A stretch of 64,000 nt of DNA, taken from CAYFYS01 sp965202905 (GTDB taxonomy: Bacteria; Pseudomonadota; Alphaproteobacteria; MPNO01). Below are positions 36,653-46,478 of the stretch, in pieces. Position numbers and translations under genes: made by a program. The stretch spans positions 1,240,001 through 1,304,000 of the forward strand of contig OZ241868.1 in the NCBI GenBank assembly GCA_965202905.1, in the 5' to 3' direction. How positions within the stretch are numbered: position 1 is the stretch's first letter; each line of letters begins with the position of its first letter. The notes beneath the pieces are model-generated. The model was given only the letters and a program-made list of their open reading frames with translations. It ran no database searches and had not been told where the DNA came from.

Positions 36653-37848
36653 TCAGCGGGCGTCGAAGATCGCCTGATGAGCCTTGACCGCGCCGCGGAT
36701 GGCCGATAGCTCGGCGGTGCCCGGGTTGTCGGGATCCGCGGCCACCGGCAGGCTGCCGAACTTCATCAGACAGGCCATCAGCAGCAGCGCCTTGGTCGCC
36801 GTCAGGTTCGCGCCCGATATGTGGCAGGGGTCGTAATCGGCCCAGCCCTGCGGCGCGCCGCGGACGGCGGGAGGCCGTAGGGCGCCAGCCCTTCGTAGAC
36901 GAAGCCCGCGAGCCGACCGAGCCCGAGCTTGTGGTCGATCGAAGTGGCGATGTCGGCCTCGAGCGCCGGGTCGTCGCCGATTTCGAGGCCGGCATAGCCG
37001 CCGTCCTTGACGATCGAGACCACCGGGACGGCATCGCCCAGCAACTTGCCGTCGCCGTCCTTGACCGCGATCTCGATGCGCTCGATACCGCCGGCGCCCG
37101 CCCGCATGACCCCAGCGCAGGCGGGTGAGGTTCACCTCCGAATTCCGAATGTGCCTGTAGACCGGCAGGTAGGTCGGCATGATCCGGCCGGTATAGTGAA
37201 TCTGGCCGACGATCCCGCCGTGACCGCCGGTCGCGACGTACCCGCCCGGCCGGGCATCGGCCTTGGCGACATCGCGGCTGGCGAAGATCTGCTGTTCCTG
37301 GATGACCACCGAGCCGCAGCGGTCGCGGCCATCGCCGTCGGCCCAGATGCGCAATGAGATGTAGCGCACCGAGTCGACGATGTTCGCCGGGCCGTCGGGG
37401 AAAAGCCCTGGCGGGCGCCCTCCCCGGGCGCGCCGGGGCGGGCACACTCCTCCTCCCAGGCCTCGCCGTTGGCCTGTCGCGCCATGTAGGGAAGAGGGTA
37501 GAGCCCGTCCTCGGGCCGGATCTCGATCTCGTAGACCGGCTTGTCGTCGTCCGACTGCGGTTCGGCCCGGAAGACGCCGTCGGCCCCGATATAGCCGTCG
37601 GGCGGGCCGTAGAGCTCGGCCGCGTCGGCCTCAGCGGATGAGCCGGGAACTGCTCGACATAGACTGTCGCGGACGCCGCCGGACGCTGGGCGCGGAGCGC
37701 GTCGAAGCGGTACGGCGCGCCCAGCGTCCGGCGGTCGCGGCGGCAGACCGTGCCTGGCCCGCGCCTTGTTGGAGGTGACCAGCGGCGGGGTGTTCTGGAT
37801 CGTCGCCTGCGGGCCGGCCAGATGCGCAATTCGAACCTTTTCGGACAT
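36653..37848 (-). pseudogene. Asparaginase-like gene, multiply frameshifted with internal deletion
   Basis: Pieces in all three minus frames read as one family: IAHLAGPQATIQNTPPLVTS at the start, then YRFDALRAQRPAASATVYVE, AELYGPPDGYIGADGVF, RPEDGLYPLPYMARQ, NIVDSVRYISLRIWAD, GGYVATGGHGGIVGQ, NSEVNLTRL and SGANLTATKALLLMACLMKF. This fits large asparaginase-domain proteins of alphaproteobacteria (family name with moderate confidence). Between ARPGAPGEGARQGFS and DGPANIVDSV a long central portion appears deleted. At least three frameshifts are present. It is clearly non-functional. Confidence 0.65.
37676..37734. repeat. Perfect 19-bp inverted repeat with 21-bp spacer in the asparaginase pseudogene
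   Basis: ccgccggacgctgggcgcg (37676-37694) is the exact reverse complement of 37716-37734. One arm fits the reading frame (RAQRPAA). The other replaces expected coding sequence and sits at a frameshift, as if copied from the first arm during strand switching. It forms a strong potential cruciform. Confidence 0.8.
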
Positions 37849-38040
37849 CGCCGCCTCGCCGGTCGCCGTGGAAGTTTAGGGCCGCCGGGAGAATGTTCGC
37901 AAAAACCCGCCGGAAAGACACCGAAGCCCGGATAGTCGGGCGCCGGCGCATGAAAGCGCCCGGCCGGCGCGGGAATCGGGATCGGGTTGCCAAACATGTG
38001 CGGCGAGGTCGGAGAACCGCGCCGCCGCGGCGCCGTCGGG

Positions 38041-38355
38041 CTATCGCGGCCAGACCTGGACGTAGCCGAAGCCCTCGCGCTCGGAGGCGGAGCCGAAATG
38101 GGCGTCGTACTCCCCGCGCAGGGTCTTCAGGTGGTCGGATTCCATGAACGCTTCGAAGACCTCCTGGCTTTCGAACTCGTAAACGGCGACATACTGCCAC
38201 TTCTCGTCGCCCATGATGCGCTTGTAGCGCCGGGCGCTGACCGCGCCGTTATATTGCAGAAGCTGTGGGGCGTGCTCGGTGTTGTACCAGTCGTTGAAGG
38301 CTTCCTCCCGGTCGGCCTCGATGGTCGCTTTGACGACGAAGACGGCGATCGCCAT
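38041..38355 (-). CDS. EthD/DUF4286-like small protein
   Basis: A 104-residue ferredoxin-fold protein with the pattern EEAFNDWYNTEHAPQLLQ (paired W-Y-N-x-x-H typical of EthD/dabb-like domains), GAVSARRYKRI and a final GYVQVWPR. Relatives are accessory or degradative enzymes acting on small aromatic or polyketide compounds. It is 21 bp downstream of the MFS gene on the same strand, suggesting co-transcription. Confidence 0.78.
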   Translation of the reverse strand: MAIAVFVVKATIEADREEAFNDWYNTEHAPQLLQYNGAVSARRYKRIMGDEKWQYVAVYEFESQEVFEAFMESDHLKTLRGEYDAHFGSASEREGFGYVQVWPR

Positions 38356-38376
38356 GTGTGCTCTCCCTGGTTGGTT

Positions 38377-39588
38377 TCACGCGGCGGCGCCGCGCAGCCG
38401 CGCCAGCGGCCGGTCGGGGATCGGCAGATGAATGATCGCGGCCACGAACCCCGCGACGATCGCGAAGGTCCAGATCGGATCGTAGGAACCGGTCAGGTCG
38501 AACGACCGGCCGCCCAGCCAGACGCCGAGGAAGCTGCCGAGCTGATGGCTCAGGAAGGCGACCGCACCGAGCGTCGCCATGTAGCGCGGTCCGAAGATTT
38601 GGGCGATCAGCCCCATGGTCAGCGGCACGGTGCTGAGCCACAGCAGCCCCATGAGGGCGGCGAATATCATCACGCTGACTTCCGACAGCGGCGCCGAGAG
38701 AAAGACCAGCATCGCCAGGCTACGGACGACATAGATCCCGCTCAGCAGAAACTTCACGCGATACCGGTCGCCCAGCCGGCCGGAGATCAGCGTGCCGAAC
38801 AGGTTGAACAGCCCGATGGCCGCGATCGCCGCCGCGCCGAGGGCCGCCGGCAGCCCGCCGTCGGTCAGGTAGGCCGGCAGGTGGGCGGCGATGAACTGGA
38901 CCTGGAGCCCGCAGACGAAATAGCCGCTGACCAGCATCAGGTAGCCGCGGTGGCCGGCGGCCTCGCGCAGCGCCTCGCCGAGGCTCTGCCGGCTCGGCCC
39001 GGCGAGCGCGGGCGCGGCGCCGGCCTTCAGCGACAGCGCCATCGGCACGGCGGCGAACATGGCGAACGCCATCACCACGAACGCACCGCGCCAGTCGAGG
39101 GTATCGATCATCACCTGGACCGCCGGGACGAAGACGAACTGGCCCATCGTGCCGCCCGCGGCGGTGATCCCGAGCCAGGTCGTGCGCCGGTCATCGGGCG
39201 CGATTCGCCCGACCGTGGCGATCATCAGGCTGAGCCCGCAGGCGCTCATCCCGACGCCCATCAGGAAGCCGGTCCCCAGCAGGAACTCGGTCTGGGTGGC
39301 GATCCGCGACGACACCAGGAGGCCCGCCGCACCCGCGAACGCGCCGATGGCGATCACCCGGACCGGTCCCCAGCGGTCGGCGACCATCGCGACCAGCGGC
39401 GCGGCGAGTCCCACGACAAGGTTCTGAGTCGCGATCGAGATCGAGATCGACTCGCGGCCCCAGCCCATGTCGAGGCTGATCGGCCGGATGAACAGGCCGA
39501 AGGACTGGCGGATGCCGGTTGTGATCAAAAGGATGCAGATCGCTCCGAACAGGACATAGACCGGTGTACGCCAGAACGCTCCAACCAC
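38377..39588 (-). CDS. MFS transporter (oxalate/formate antiporter-like group)
   Basis: A 403-residue, twelve-segment carrier. It has the N-terminal GIRQSFGLFIRPISLDMGWG, the motif-A region MVADRWGPVRVI and the later SGRLGDRYRVKFLL. This resembles the monocarboxylate/oxalate-formate antiporter cluster. The GTG at 39588 with GGGGA upstream was chosen; the longer frame adds about 95 low-complexity residues extending into dapB. The substrate is unknown. Confidence 0.87.
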   Translation of the reverse strand: MVGAFWRTPVYVLFGAICILLITTGIRQSFGLFIRPISLDMGWGRESISISIATQNLVVGLAAPLVAMVADRWGPVRVIAIGAFAGAAGLLVSSRIATQTEFLLGTGFLMGVGMSACGLSLMIATVGRIAPDDRRTTWLGITAAGGTMGQFVFVPAVQVMIDTLDWRGAFVVMAFAMFAAVPMALSLKAGAAPALAGPSRQSLGEALREAAGHRGYLMLVSGYFVCGLQVQFIAAHLPAYLTDGGLPAALGAAAIAAIGLFNLFGTLISGRLGDRYRVKFLLSGIYVVRSLAMLVFLSAPLSEVSVMIFAALMGLLWLSTVPLTMGLIAQIFGPRYMATLGAVAFLSHQLGSFLGVWLGGRSFDLTGSYDPIWTFAIVAGFVAAIIHLPIPDRPLARLRGAAA

Positions 39589-39796
39589 GACAGGATCCCC
39601 AACAAACGCCGTTCTTTCCAGTCTATACAGGCCGGCCGAACGGCGCGTCACTCCATGGACGAAGAGCCAGGCGCCGGCGCTCCGGCCGGTTCCTCCTCCG
39701 CCTTCCATGCGCCGGGCATCGCCGGCCAGCGGCCGGGCTATGGCCGGCTGCTGGCCACACCCGCGCCCGCCCTCGTCGCCGCCTGGAGCCGATCCG

Positions 39797-40603
39797 CTAC
39801 AACCCCAGCACGTCGGCCATGGTATAGACGCCGGCCGGCTTTCCGGGCGTCCACAGAGCGGCATGGACTGCACCGCGCGAGAAGATCCGTCTCGAAGACG
39901 CCTTGTGGGTGAGCTCCAGCCGCTCGCCTTCGATCGCGAAGATCACCGAATGTTCGCCCACCACGTCGCCGCCGCGCAGGCTCGCGAAGCCGATGTCACC
40001 GCGATTGCGCGCGCCGGTCTGGCCCTCCCGCGCCATCCGGGAGACCGCCGCCGGATCGACGCCCCGCCCTGCCGCCGCCGCCCGGCCCAGCCCGAGCGCG
40101 GTGCCCGAGGGCGCATCGACCTTGTGCTTGTGATGCATCTCGACGATCTCGATGTCGAAGCGCTCATCGAGCAGGCCCGCGACCTGTCCGGTCAGCGCGA
40201 ACAGGATGTTGACGGCAAGGCTCATATTGGGGGCGATGACGAGGGGAACCGCCCTGCCAGCCTCCCGGACCGTCGCCTCCTGCCCGGCGCTGAACCCGGT
40301 GGTACCGATGATGTGGGCGGTGCGCGCCTGGGCGGCCAGCCCGGCGTGGCGCGCGGTCGCCTCGGGCAGGGCGAACTCGATGACCGCATCGGCGCGCTCG
40401 AAGACGGCCTGCGACTCCGCGCCGATGCTCACGCCCAAGACGCCGAGCCCCGCGACCTCGCCCGCGTCGCGGCCGATCGCCTCGTGGCCCGGCGCTTCGG
40501 CCGCCGCGGCGAGCACGCATCCGTCGGTCTCGAAGATCTCCTGGATCACGGTCGCGCCCATGCGCCCGCCGGCCCCGATCACACCGATCGCCAAATCCGC
40601 CAT
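39797..40603 (-). CDS. dapB: 4-hydroxy-tetrahydrodipicolinate reductase
   Basis: Reduces hydroxy-tetrahydrodipicolinate in lysine and diaminopimelate synthesis. The 268 residues include the NAD(P)-binding GVIGAGGRMGATVI and the active-site EMHHKHKVDAPSGTA. It lies downstream of dnaJ on the same strand with a 94-bp gap, the usual dnaJ-dapB order in alphaproteobacteria. Confidence 0.96.
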   Translation of the reverse strand: MADLAIGVIGAGGRMGATVIQEIFETDGCVLAAAAEAPGHEAIGRDAGEVAGLGVLGVSIGAESQAVFERADAVIEFALPEATARHAGLAAQARTAHIIGTTGFSAGQEATVREAGRAVPLVIAPNMSLAVNILFALTGQVAGLLDERFDIEIVEMHHKHKVDAPSGTALGLGRAAAAGRGVDPAAVSRMAREGQTGARNRGDIGFASLRGGDVVGEHSVIFAIEGERLELTHKASSRRIFSRGAVHAALWTPGKPAGVYTMADVLGL

Positions 40604-40697
40604 CGCCTGCCTCCATCGCTTTCGGTCGAGGCGTCAGGATAGCGGCTCCGGCCGGGCTTGACGGCAGGAATCTGCCGCCGTCGGGCCTCTGCGCGGC

Positions 40698-41837
40698 TCA
40701 GTCGGTCAGATCCTCCCAGAGCTCCTTCACCTTGGCGAAAAAGCCCTCGGATGCGGGGCTCGTCGCCCGGGACCCGCTCTTGCCGCCGGCCTCGAACTCG
40801 CGCAAGAGTTCCTGTTGGCGCTTGGTCAGGTTGACCGGCGTCTCGACCTGGATCTCGATGAGCATGTCGCCGCGGCCGCGGCCGTGCAGCCCGGTCATGC
40901 CCTTGCCGCGCAGCCGGAACTGGCGCGCCGACTGGGTGCCGGCCGGGATGGTCACCTTGGCGCGCGTGCCCTCGATCGTCGGCACCTCGACGGCGCCGCC
41001 GAGCGCCGCGGTGGCCATCGGGATCGGCACGCGGCAGAACAAGGTCGCCGCCTCGCGCTCGAACAGCGGATGCGGGGTGACGCTGATGAAGATGTAGAGA
41101 TCGCCGGCCGCGGCGCCGCTGAGCCCGGCCTCACCCTCGCCCGCCAGGCGGATGCGGGTCCCGTCCTCGACGCCCTGTGGGATCGTCACCGCGAGCGTCT
41201 TCTCGCGCCGGACCCGGCCCGAGCCGGCGCAGGCCTCGCACGGGTTCTCGATCACTTGGCCCATGCCGCCACAGGTGGGACAGGTCCGCTCGACGGTGAA
41301 GAAGCCCTGCTGCGCGCGCACCTTGCCGCGGCCCTGGCACATGCCGCACCTTGCCGGCTGGCTGCCCGGAGCCGCACCCGCGCCGTGGCAGGTCTCGCAG
41401 CTTACCGAGGTCGGGACCTTGATCTTGCTCTCGCGGCCGTGGAAGGCCTGATCGAGCGAGATCTCCATGTTGTAGCGCAGGTCCGCGCCGCGGCCGCCGC
41501 CGGCGCCGCGCCGCTCGCCCCTGAAGTCGCCGAACATCTCATCGAAGATGTCGGCGAAGCCCGAGCCGAAATTGAACCCACCCGGGGCGCCGCCCGCACC
41601 CGGACCGCCGTTCTCGAAGGCGGCATGGCCGAACCGGTCATAGGCCGCGCGCTTCTGGTCGTCCTTCAGGACGTCATAGGCCTCGCTGATCTCCTTGAAC
41701 TTCTGCTCGGCCGCCGCATCGCCCTGGTTGCGGTCGGGGTGGTACTTCATGGCCAGCTTGCGGTAGGCCTTCTTGACCGTCTCCGCATCGTCGCCCTTGG
41801 CGACGCCCAACATGTCGTAATAATCCTGCTTGGCCAT
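40698..41837 (-). CDS. dnaJ: Chaperone DnaJ (Hsp40)
   Basis: A 379-residue type I J-protein: J domain with HPD in KYHPDRNQGD, a Gly/Phe-rich linker, four zinc-finger CxxCxGxG repeats (CETCHGAG, CGMCQGRG, CPTCGGMG, CEACAGSG) and the C-terminal peptide-binding domain. It is complete. It normally follows dnaK directly; here two foreign-looking genes lie between them on the same strand. Confidence 0.97.
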   Translation of the reverse strand: MAKQDYYDMLGVAKGDDAETVKKAYRKLAMKYHPDRNQGDAAAEQKFKEISEAYDVLKDDQKRAAYDRFGHAAFENGGPGAGGAPGGFNFGSGFADIFDEMFGDFRGERRGAGGGRGADLRYNMEISLDQAFHGRESKIKVPTSVSCETCHGAGAAPGSQPARCGMCQGRGKVRAQQGFFTVERTCPTCGGMGQVIENPCEACAGSGRVRREKTLAVTIPQGVEDGTRIRLAGEGEAGLSGAAAGDLYIFISVTPHPLFEREAATLFCRVPIPMATAALGGAVEVPTIEGTRAKVTIPAGTQSARQFRLRGKGMTGLHGRGRGDMLIEIQVETPVNLTKRQQELLREFEAGGKSGSRATSPASEGFFAKVKELWEDLTD

Positions 41838-41915
41838 ACTCTCGAACCCTGAACTTGTGAAACCCCGGACTACGCGCGGGGCCGCCTCGCACGCCCTAAG
41901 ATAGTCGGTTCGCTA

Positions 41916-44900
41916 TCACCCGGACCGGCGGGCCATGCCCTGGTCCGAGGACGATGGGGCCCAAAGCCAGTCCAATTCCGAGAACGCGAGCGTCCTCTCG
42001 AAGTTTTCGATGTTGTCCCGGACGTTGAGGATGAGGCAACGCTCCTCGCCGCCGTTCAGAGGTCCCCGCAAGCCCCGGCCAATCATCTGGAAGTACAGGT
42101 TCGGGCTGTAGACCGGCCGCGCCACGATGATGGCGCGTGTCTTGGGGGCGTCGAAGCCCTCGCGGAACACCCCATAGTTGACGAGCGCCCTGATCTCTCC
42201 GCGACGAAACTCCTCGACCACACGTCGTCGGGTCGCAGCTTCCGTGTTTGCGCTGACAGCGCGTGACCGGATTTTCTTCCGGTTGAGAAGGGCCGCCACG
42301 GTCTGCGCGTGCTCGACCGATGTCGCGAAAATGAGGGTGGGCCAATCCGGGTGAACATGCTTCTCGTATGCTTCGACGATGCGTTTGGTCCGCTCGACGC
42401 TCCCGGCGATGCGGTCCTCCACGCTTTGCGGGAGCCAGGGCAGCGCCAGCGCCCGCCATTTATCCAGTTCCTGTTTCAACATCACGTCGAGTGAGAGCGT
42501 CTCGCCCTCGATGATCTCGTGATCGGCTTGGGCGAGCACGCTCATGTGTTGGAGTTCGCCGACCACGGCTTCGGGCTCGTCACTGTCAAACGCTCCCGAA
42601 TCCAGTCGTTCGCTGCCGTAGCGGCGGACGAGTCTGGCGATGTCGATCTCGTCGCGTCCGCGGTAGGGCGTGGCGGTGAGGCCGATCAGGAACGGCTCGT
42701 CTGGCCGTTGAAAGCGCGTCAGTCCGATATCCTCCATGACCGACGTGAAGGTCGGAGCGATCGACCGATGCGCCTCGTCGAACACGACCAGCTTGAAGCC
42801 CGCCAGAAATTTGTACTCGTCGGGTCGGTTCGAGAGCTTCGCGTTGAGCGTCTGAACGGTCGCGACGACGACATGGCGTTCGTTCGTCGGCTGCGGCCTG
42901 TCCAGCCCGGCCCACATCCTGGAGATCCGAAGCTGTACGGCCTCCGCGCCGACGCTCGACCACACCTGCCTCCAAGATTGCACCGCTTGCTCGCACAGCT
43001 CGTCGCGGTCCGCAACCCAAAGGATGTCGCCGCGGAAATCGTCATCGCGCATGGCTTCGACGATCGCCTGCACGGCAACCCTGGTCTTGCCGGACCCGGT
43101 CGGCAGGCTGATCATCCCACGCCGGCCGGCCCCGGCCCCGTGTTCGCCGCGCAGCATGTCCCGGACATTGTCCGCGATGGTTCGCTGGTAGGGATGAAGA
43201 TCCGGGAGCGAGAGCGGGCCTTCGACTTCCAGGAAGGGATCGCGCTTCTCGTTCCGTTCTCCCGCCCATTCGGCGGAGAAGCCGAGCAAACGAACGAACT
43301 CGACGGCCCGCGCCGACCCGGCCCATTTCGATGGCGGGTCGAGGAGGGCCAACGCCTTCTTGTATCGCCTGAGAGCGTCGGTGTGCCAAGTGGCTATGGA
43401 CGCCTCCGCGATGTCGGCGCCCGTCAAGGTGGCGCCATCGCTTTCGAGTACGGCCAGGAGCGAATCGGGAAGACCTTGGCGCAACGCTGCTTCGCCTACC
43501 GCCTCGAGGAGACGTTCTGCATCGGTCGGCCATGCTCGTATGACCGCGCGGCGTTCTTCGACCTCCTGCGGCGTCTTGCGATCGACGATCTGGTCGATCT
43601 GCTCAGAGGACAGATCGAGCTCCAACTCGCCCGCAACAAGCCCCAGCTTGCATCGTTCGTCATCGTCAACAGCGCCCACGAGATAGATGTCCGGGGCATG
43701 AAAGACGCACTCCCGCGATCGACCGACAACGAGGATTCGTTCGCAGGGAACGAGGCGACATTCTTTTAGATGCGCCGGAAGGTGATCTTTCAGCCCGGGC
43801 CAGACATCGGTCAGCGGGCCCGGCTCACCTTCGCCGAAGAACTCCGGCGTCGGTTTGGTCAGGTCGAACGCCTCCTTGATTTTGTCGGCCATCGGATGAA
43901 CCAGCAGCGTGTGCAGGGCTTCCAGGCTCTTCGGCTGCGGTCCGAGCGCGTCTGCCAGCGGCACGATGCCGCCGGGAGTCCTTATGCGCCCATAGTTTCG
44001 AAGAATGTGAATCGTGAACGCTTCGCAAGGCATCCATGGGTAAGATAGCCCATTGGTCCCCGTATGCAGCATCGTCCACCGCTCGTAACAACCTGCGAGA
44101 TTTAGCAGCGCATCCGTGTAGAGCGCGTTGCTTTCATCGGAAAGGGTAGTGAGAACCTCCAGCGGACCAACACCTTTAGACGACTCGAAGTCCAAATACT
44201 CCTGCCGCGGATTGTGTGGTAGATTGTCCTGTTTGGAATATAGGTTCAGACACGCTCTATGGAACGAGTTGTAGAGCGGCTCCGCTGACAGATCGCGCCC
44301 GTCTTGCGCTGTTTCCGTTACCCCAAGATCGTGTAGCAATTTTACGTCTCGTTCATGGAACCGGGTGTCCACAGTTGCATCGTCGTCCCGGCTCCCATCG
44401 CCGGGCACGATCTTGCCCGGCAACAGCACGGAGTGAAGCGGTTGCCAGTTGCCGGCCCGTGTTCGGACTCGAAGCCGTTCCTGCCAGCGCTTTTGTTCGC
44501 GAATGACGGTGTTCGCGGTTTCCGCCGTGAGCTCGCGCGAAGCGATCCAGAACGCGCAATGAAGGTCTCCGCTCAACTCTTCACGGGAGACGCTTCCAAG
44601 GATGTCCCCTGCGACCGCCCTGAACCTGCTCTCCGGCGACGGGGGCTTGAAGCCCAGCGTCTCCAACGCCGCAAGCGTGTCGGGGTCCGACGCCAGTTCC
44701 GGATGGACACGCGACTCCGGGTCCGCGGTTTCATTACCGCTCGGCGGATCGTCGGGCAGGAAATCGTCGGGCAGGAAGAGGCGTTCGGGATCGGGCATTC
44801 GCCAGTTGCCGACCGCCGTCAGCACGATTTCGCCCAGCAGGCTGGCCTCTGTTCGTTTCCATCTCGGAATAAGCGCGGCGGTCTGAATCGCCGCGCTGGA

Positions 44901-46478
44901 AGCCCGGATCGCCTCGTCCGCTTCCTTGCCTTCCACGAGCGCTTCCAACCACTCGGACAGGGCAGCCCTGGGCGCGCCCGATGACGGCCCCCTGGGTGGT
45001 TCGCCTTCGGGATGATACAGCCGGTCGATGGTGGCGAGCCGGTTGCGCTGGTTGCGTCTGAGAACTGTGTGATGAAGCCAGTTCGAAGGCCGTCCCGAAT
45101 ACTTCGCCCACCGCTCGAAAGGCGCCATGTCAATTTGGCCGCCCGGAGTAAGCTCCTTCGGGGGGTACGAGAGATCCTCGCGGGCGCGCAGGTTTCCATC
45201 TTGATCGGGAACGATTTCACGTCCATGCAGATTGGAGAACAGGTGCCTGCGAAGAAAATCGACTTGTTCGGGATCGCTTGCATCATACCGGCGCGGTAGC
45301 ATGTCCAGATGGCGGGCGGGATCGTCGTTCGTCGCGAGTTGCGGAAGCGCCTCGGCAATCATCTTTGCTGCTGCTTCGATCAGTTCCTTGTTGTACCGCC
45401 CCGACAGCAGGTTCTGCCGATCCTCGTTGGTCTTCCAAGGCGCGTTCAGGATGCCGGCGACGAGACTCGCAGTGTCGGTCGGAAAGAACGCCCAGAAACG
45501 GCCGGCACGATCCGTCTGATCGAGCGACGCCGCCCACTGGATCAGCACGTCGTCGTTGTGATCATGCAAGGGCCAATCGGCCCGAGCTTCGTCGGAGAGA
45601 CGATGGGTGGTAGAAAAACGCCGCCAACGCGTGGTTCCCTCGCCGGTGTCGAGGTGAAGTTCGCCGTCTTGGCGATGCAGCATGAAATTTCGGGAGCGTT
45701 CTTCGCCCTCGAGGGTCAGATAGTGGACGTGATCGACGAACAGCAGAAACTCCGGCGGGAAGTCTCGAATCTGCTGGGCAAGGTCGCCATGCGCGCTCGT
45801 CTTGAGAGGCAGACGGACGATGTTCGTCGCCCAACTCATCAGTTCCCGCAACTCCTCGTCCATACTCCTTTCCCTGTCGGGATCGATGGGCTCGGGCAAA
45901 CGTAACACCGGGTGGTAGCCCTCGGCCCCCGGGATCTCCGCTATGCGCTTCGCCGCGCGCCGTTTGTCGAAACGGAAGGAACCTGAACGGCTGTAGAACT
46001 CGGGCGCATCGGTCACCCCCAGGACGGATTTGAAGCCGCGCCCGAATCTGCCGATCTCGGCGGTGTTCCGCTTGCTCGACATTCGGTCGAACATGAGCCC
46101 CCTCACACCGCCTTCATCGATAGGGGTTCCGTCGTCGGCGCAGTAGAGGAAGCGTTCCGTCAGGCGGATCAGAATGCTCCTCCCGTTCGGCGCCTTGAGC
46201 AGAGCATCCGCGCTGTTCTGAACGAGTTCGAACAGTTGCCGATGAGCATAGCCGCCGTGAACCGTATCCTGTTCCGAGTTGGCGTGCTCCGTTATCAGGT
46301 TTGGCTGTTCGCGATATGCGTTGAGGGTTTTTCGCGCCTCCTCGACGATGAACGCGCCGAGCGGGCCCGAGAGGCCGAGCCAGTCGGACTTCTCGTCGGA
46401 AACGGGCAGGCGCAGCCTGGCGCTCTCGCGGAAAAATCTGCCGCGCTCGCCCGCCGAGAAATCGTATTCCTGCTTCAT
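41916..46478 (-). CDS. HSP90/sacsin-type ATPase fused to DEAH helicase, with antitoxin-like N-terminus
   Basis: A 1520-residue protein. Residues 1-26 (MKQEYDFSAGERGRFF to RLRLPV) match the start of small antitoxins paired with BrnT/DUF497 toxins. Residues about 30-400 form a GHKL ATPase: ELVQNSAD (84-91), DDGTPI (115-120), GRFGRGFKSVLG (143-154). A long unassigned middle follows. From about residue 1100 it is an SF2 helicase: Walker A PTGSGKT (about 1126), FDEAHRS (about 1233), GLTATPYRGRD and motif VI QMIGRGLRG. The ATG overlaps the brnT stop (ATGA). The gene looks more AT-rich than its neighbours, suggesting transfer. A role in phage or plasmid defence is inference from architecture; no exact named system was recognised. 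Confidence 0.85.
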   Translation of the reverse strand: MKQEYDFSAGERGRFFRESARLRLPVSDEKSDWLGLSGPLGAFIVEEARKTLNAYREQPNLITEHANSEQDTVHGGYAHRQLFELVQNSADALLKAPNGRSILIRLTERFLYCADDGTPIDEGGVRGLMFDRMSSKRNTAEIGRFGRGFKSVLGVTDAPEFYSRSGSFRFDKRRAAKRIAEIPGAEGYHPVLRLPEPIDPDRERSMDEELRELMSWATNIVRLPLKTSAHGDLAQQIRDFPPEFLLFVDHVHYLTLEGEERSRNFMLHRQDGELHLDTGEGTTRWRRFSTTHRLSDEARADWPLHDHNDDVLIQWAASLDQTDRAGRFWAFFPTDTASLVAGILNAPWKTNEDRQNLLSGRYNKELIEAAAKMIAEALPQLATNDDPARHLDMLPRRYDASDPEQVDFLRRHLFSNLHGREIVPDQDGNLRAREDLSYPPKELTPGGQIDMAPFERWAKYSGRPSNWLHHTVLRRNQRNRLATIDRLYHPEGEPPRGPSSGAPRAALSEWLEALVEGKEADEAIRASSAAIQTAALIPRWKRTEASLLGEIVLTAVGNWRMPDPERLFLPDDFLPDDPPSGNETADPESRVHPELASDPDTLAALETLGFKPPSPESRFRAVAGDILGSVSREELSGDLHCAFWIASRELTAETANTVIREQKRWQERLRVRTRAGNWQPLHSVLLPGKIVPGDGSRDDDATVDTRFHERDVKLLHDLGVTETAQDGRDLSAEPLYNSFHRACLNLYSKQDNLPHNPRQEYLDFESSKGVGPLEVLTTLSDESNALYTDALLNLAGCYERWTMLHTGTNGLSYPWMPCEAFTIHILRNYGRIRTPGGIVPLADALGPQPKSLEALHTLLVHPMADKIKEAFDLTKPTPEFFGEGEPGPLTDVWPGLKDHLPAHLKECRLVPCERILVVGRSRECVFHAPDIYLVGAVDDDERCKLGLVAGELELDLSSEQIDQIVDRKTPQEVEERRAVIRAWPTDAERLLEAVGEAALRQGLPDSLLAVLESDGATLTGADIAEASIATWHTDALRRYKKALALLDPPSKWAGSARAVEFVRLLGFSAEWAGERNEKRDPFLEVEGPLSLPDLHPYQRTIADNVRDMLRGEHGAGAGRRGMISLPTGSGKTRVAVQAIVEAMRDDDFRGDILWVADRDELCEQAVQSWRQVWSSVGAEAVQLRISRMWAGLDRPQPTNERHVVVATVQTLNAKLSNRPDEYKFLAGFKLVVFDEAHRSIAPTFTSVMEDIGLTRFQRPDEPFLIGLTATPYRGRDEIDIARLVRRYGSERLDSGAFDSDEPEAVVGELQHMSVLAQADHEIIEGETLSLDVMLKQELDKWRALALPWLPQSVEDRIAGSVERTKRIVEAYEKHVHPDWPTLIFATSVEHAQTVAALLNRKKIRSRAVSANTEAATRRRVVEEFRRGEIRALVNYGVFREGFDAPKTRAIIVARPVYSPNLYFQMIGRGLRGPLNGGEERCLILNVRDNIENFERTLAFSELDWLWAPSSSDQGMARRSG

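Noticed and set aside
37987..39912. 641-codon plus-strand frame
   Set aside because: Antisense shadow of the EthD-like and MFS genes; Arg/Gln/His-rich with no domain.
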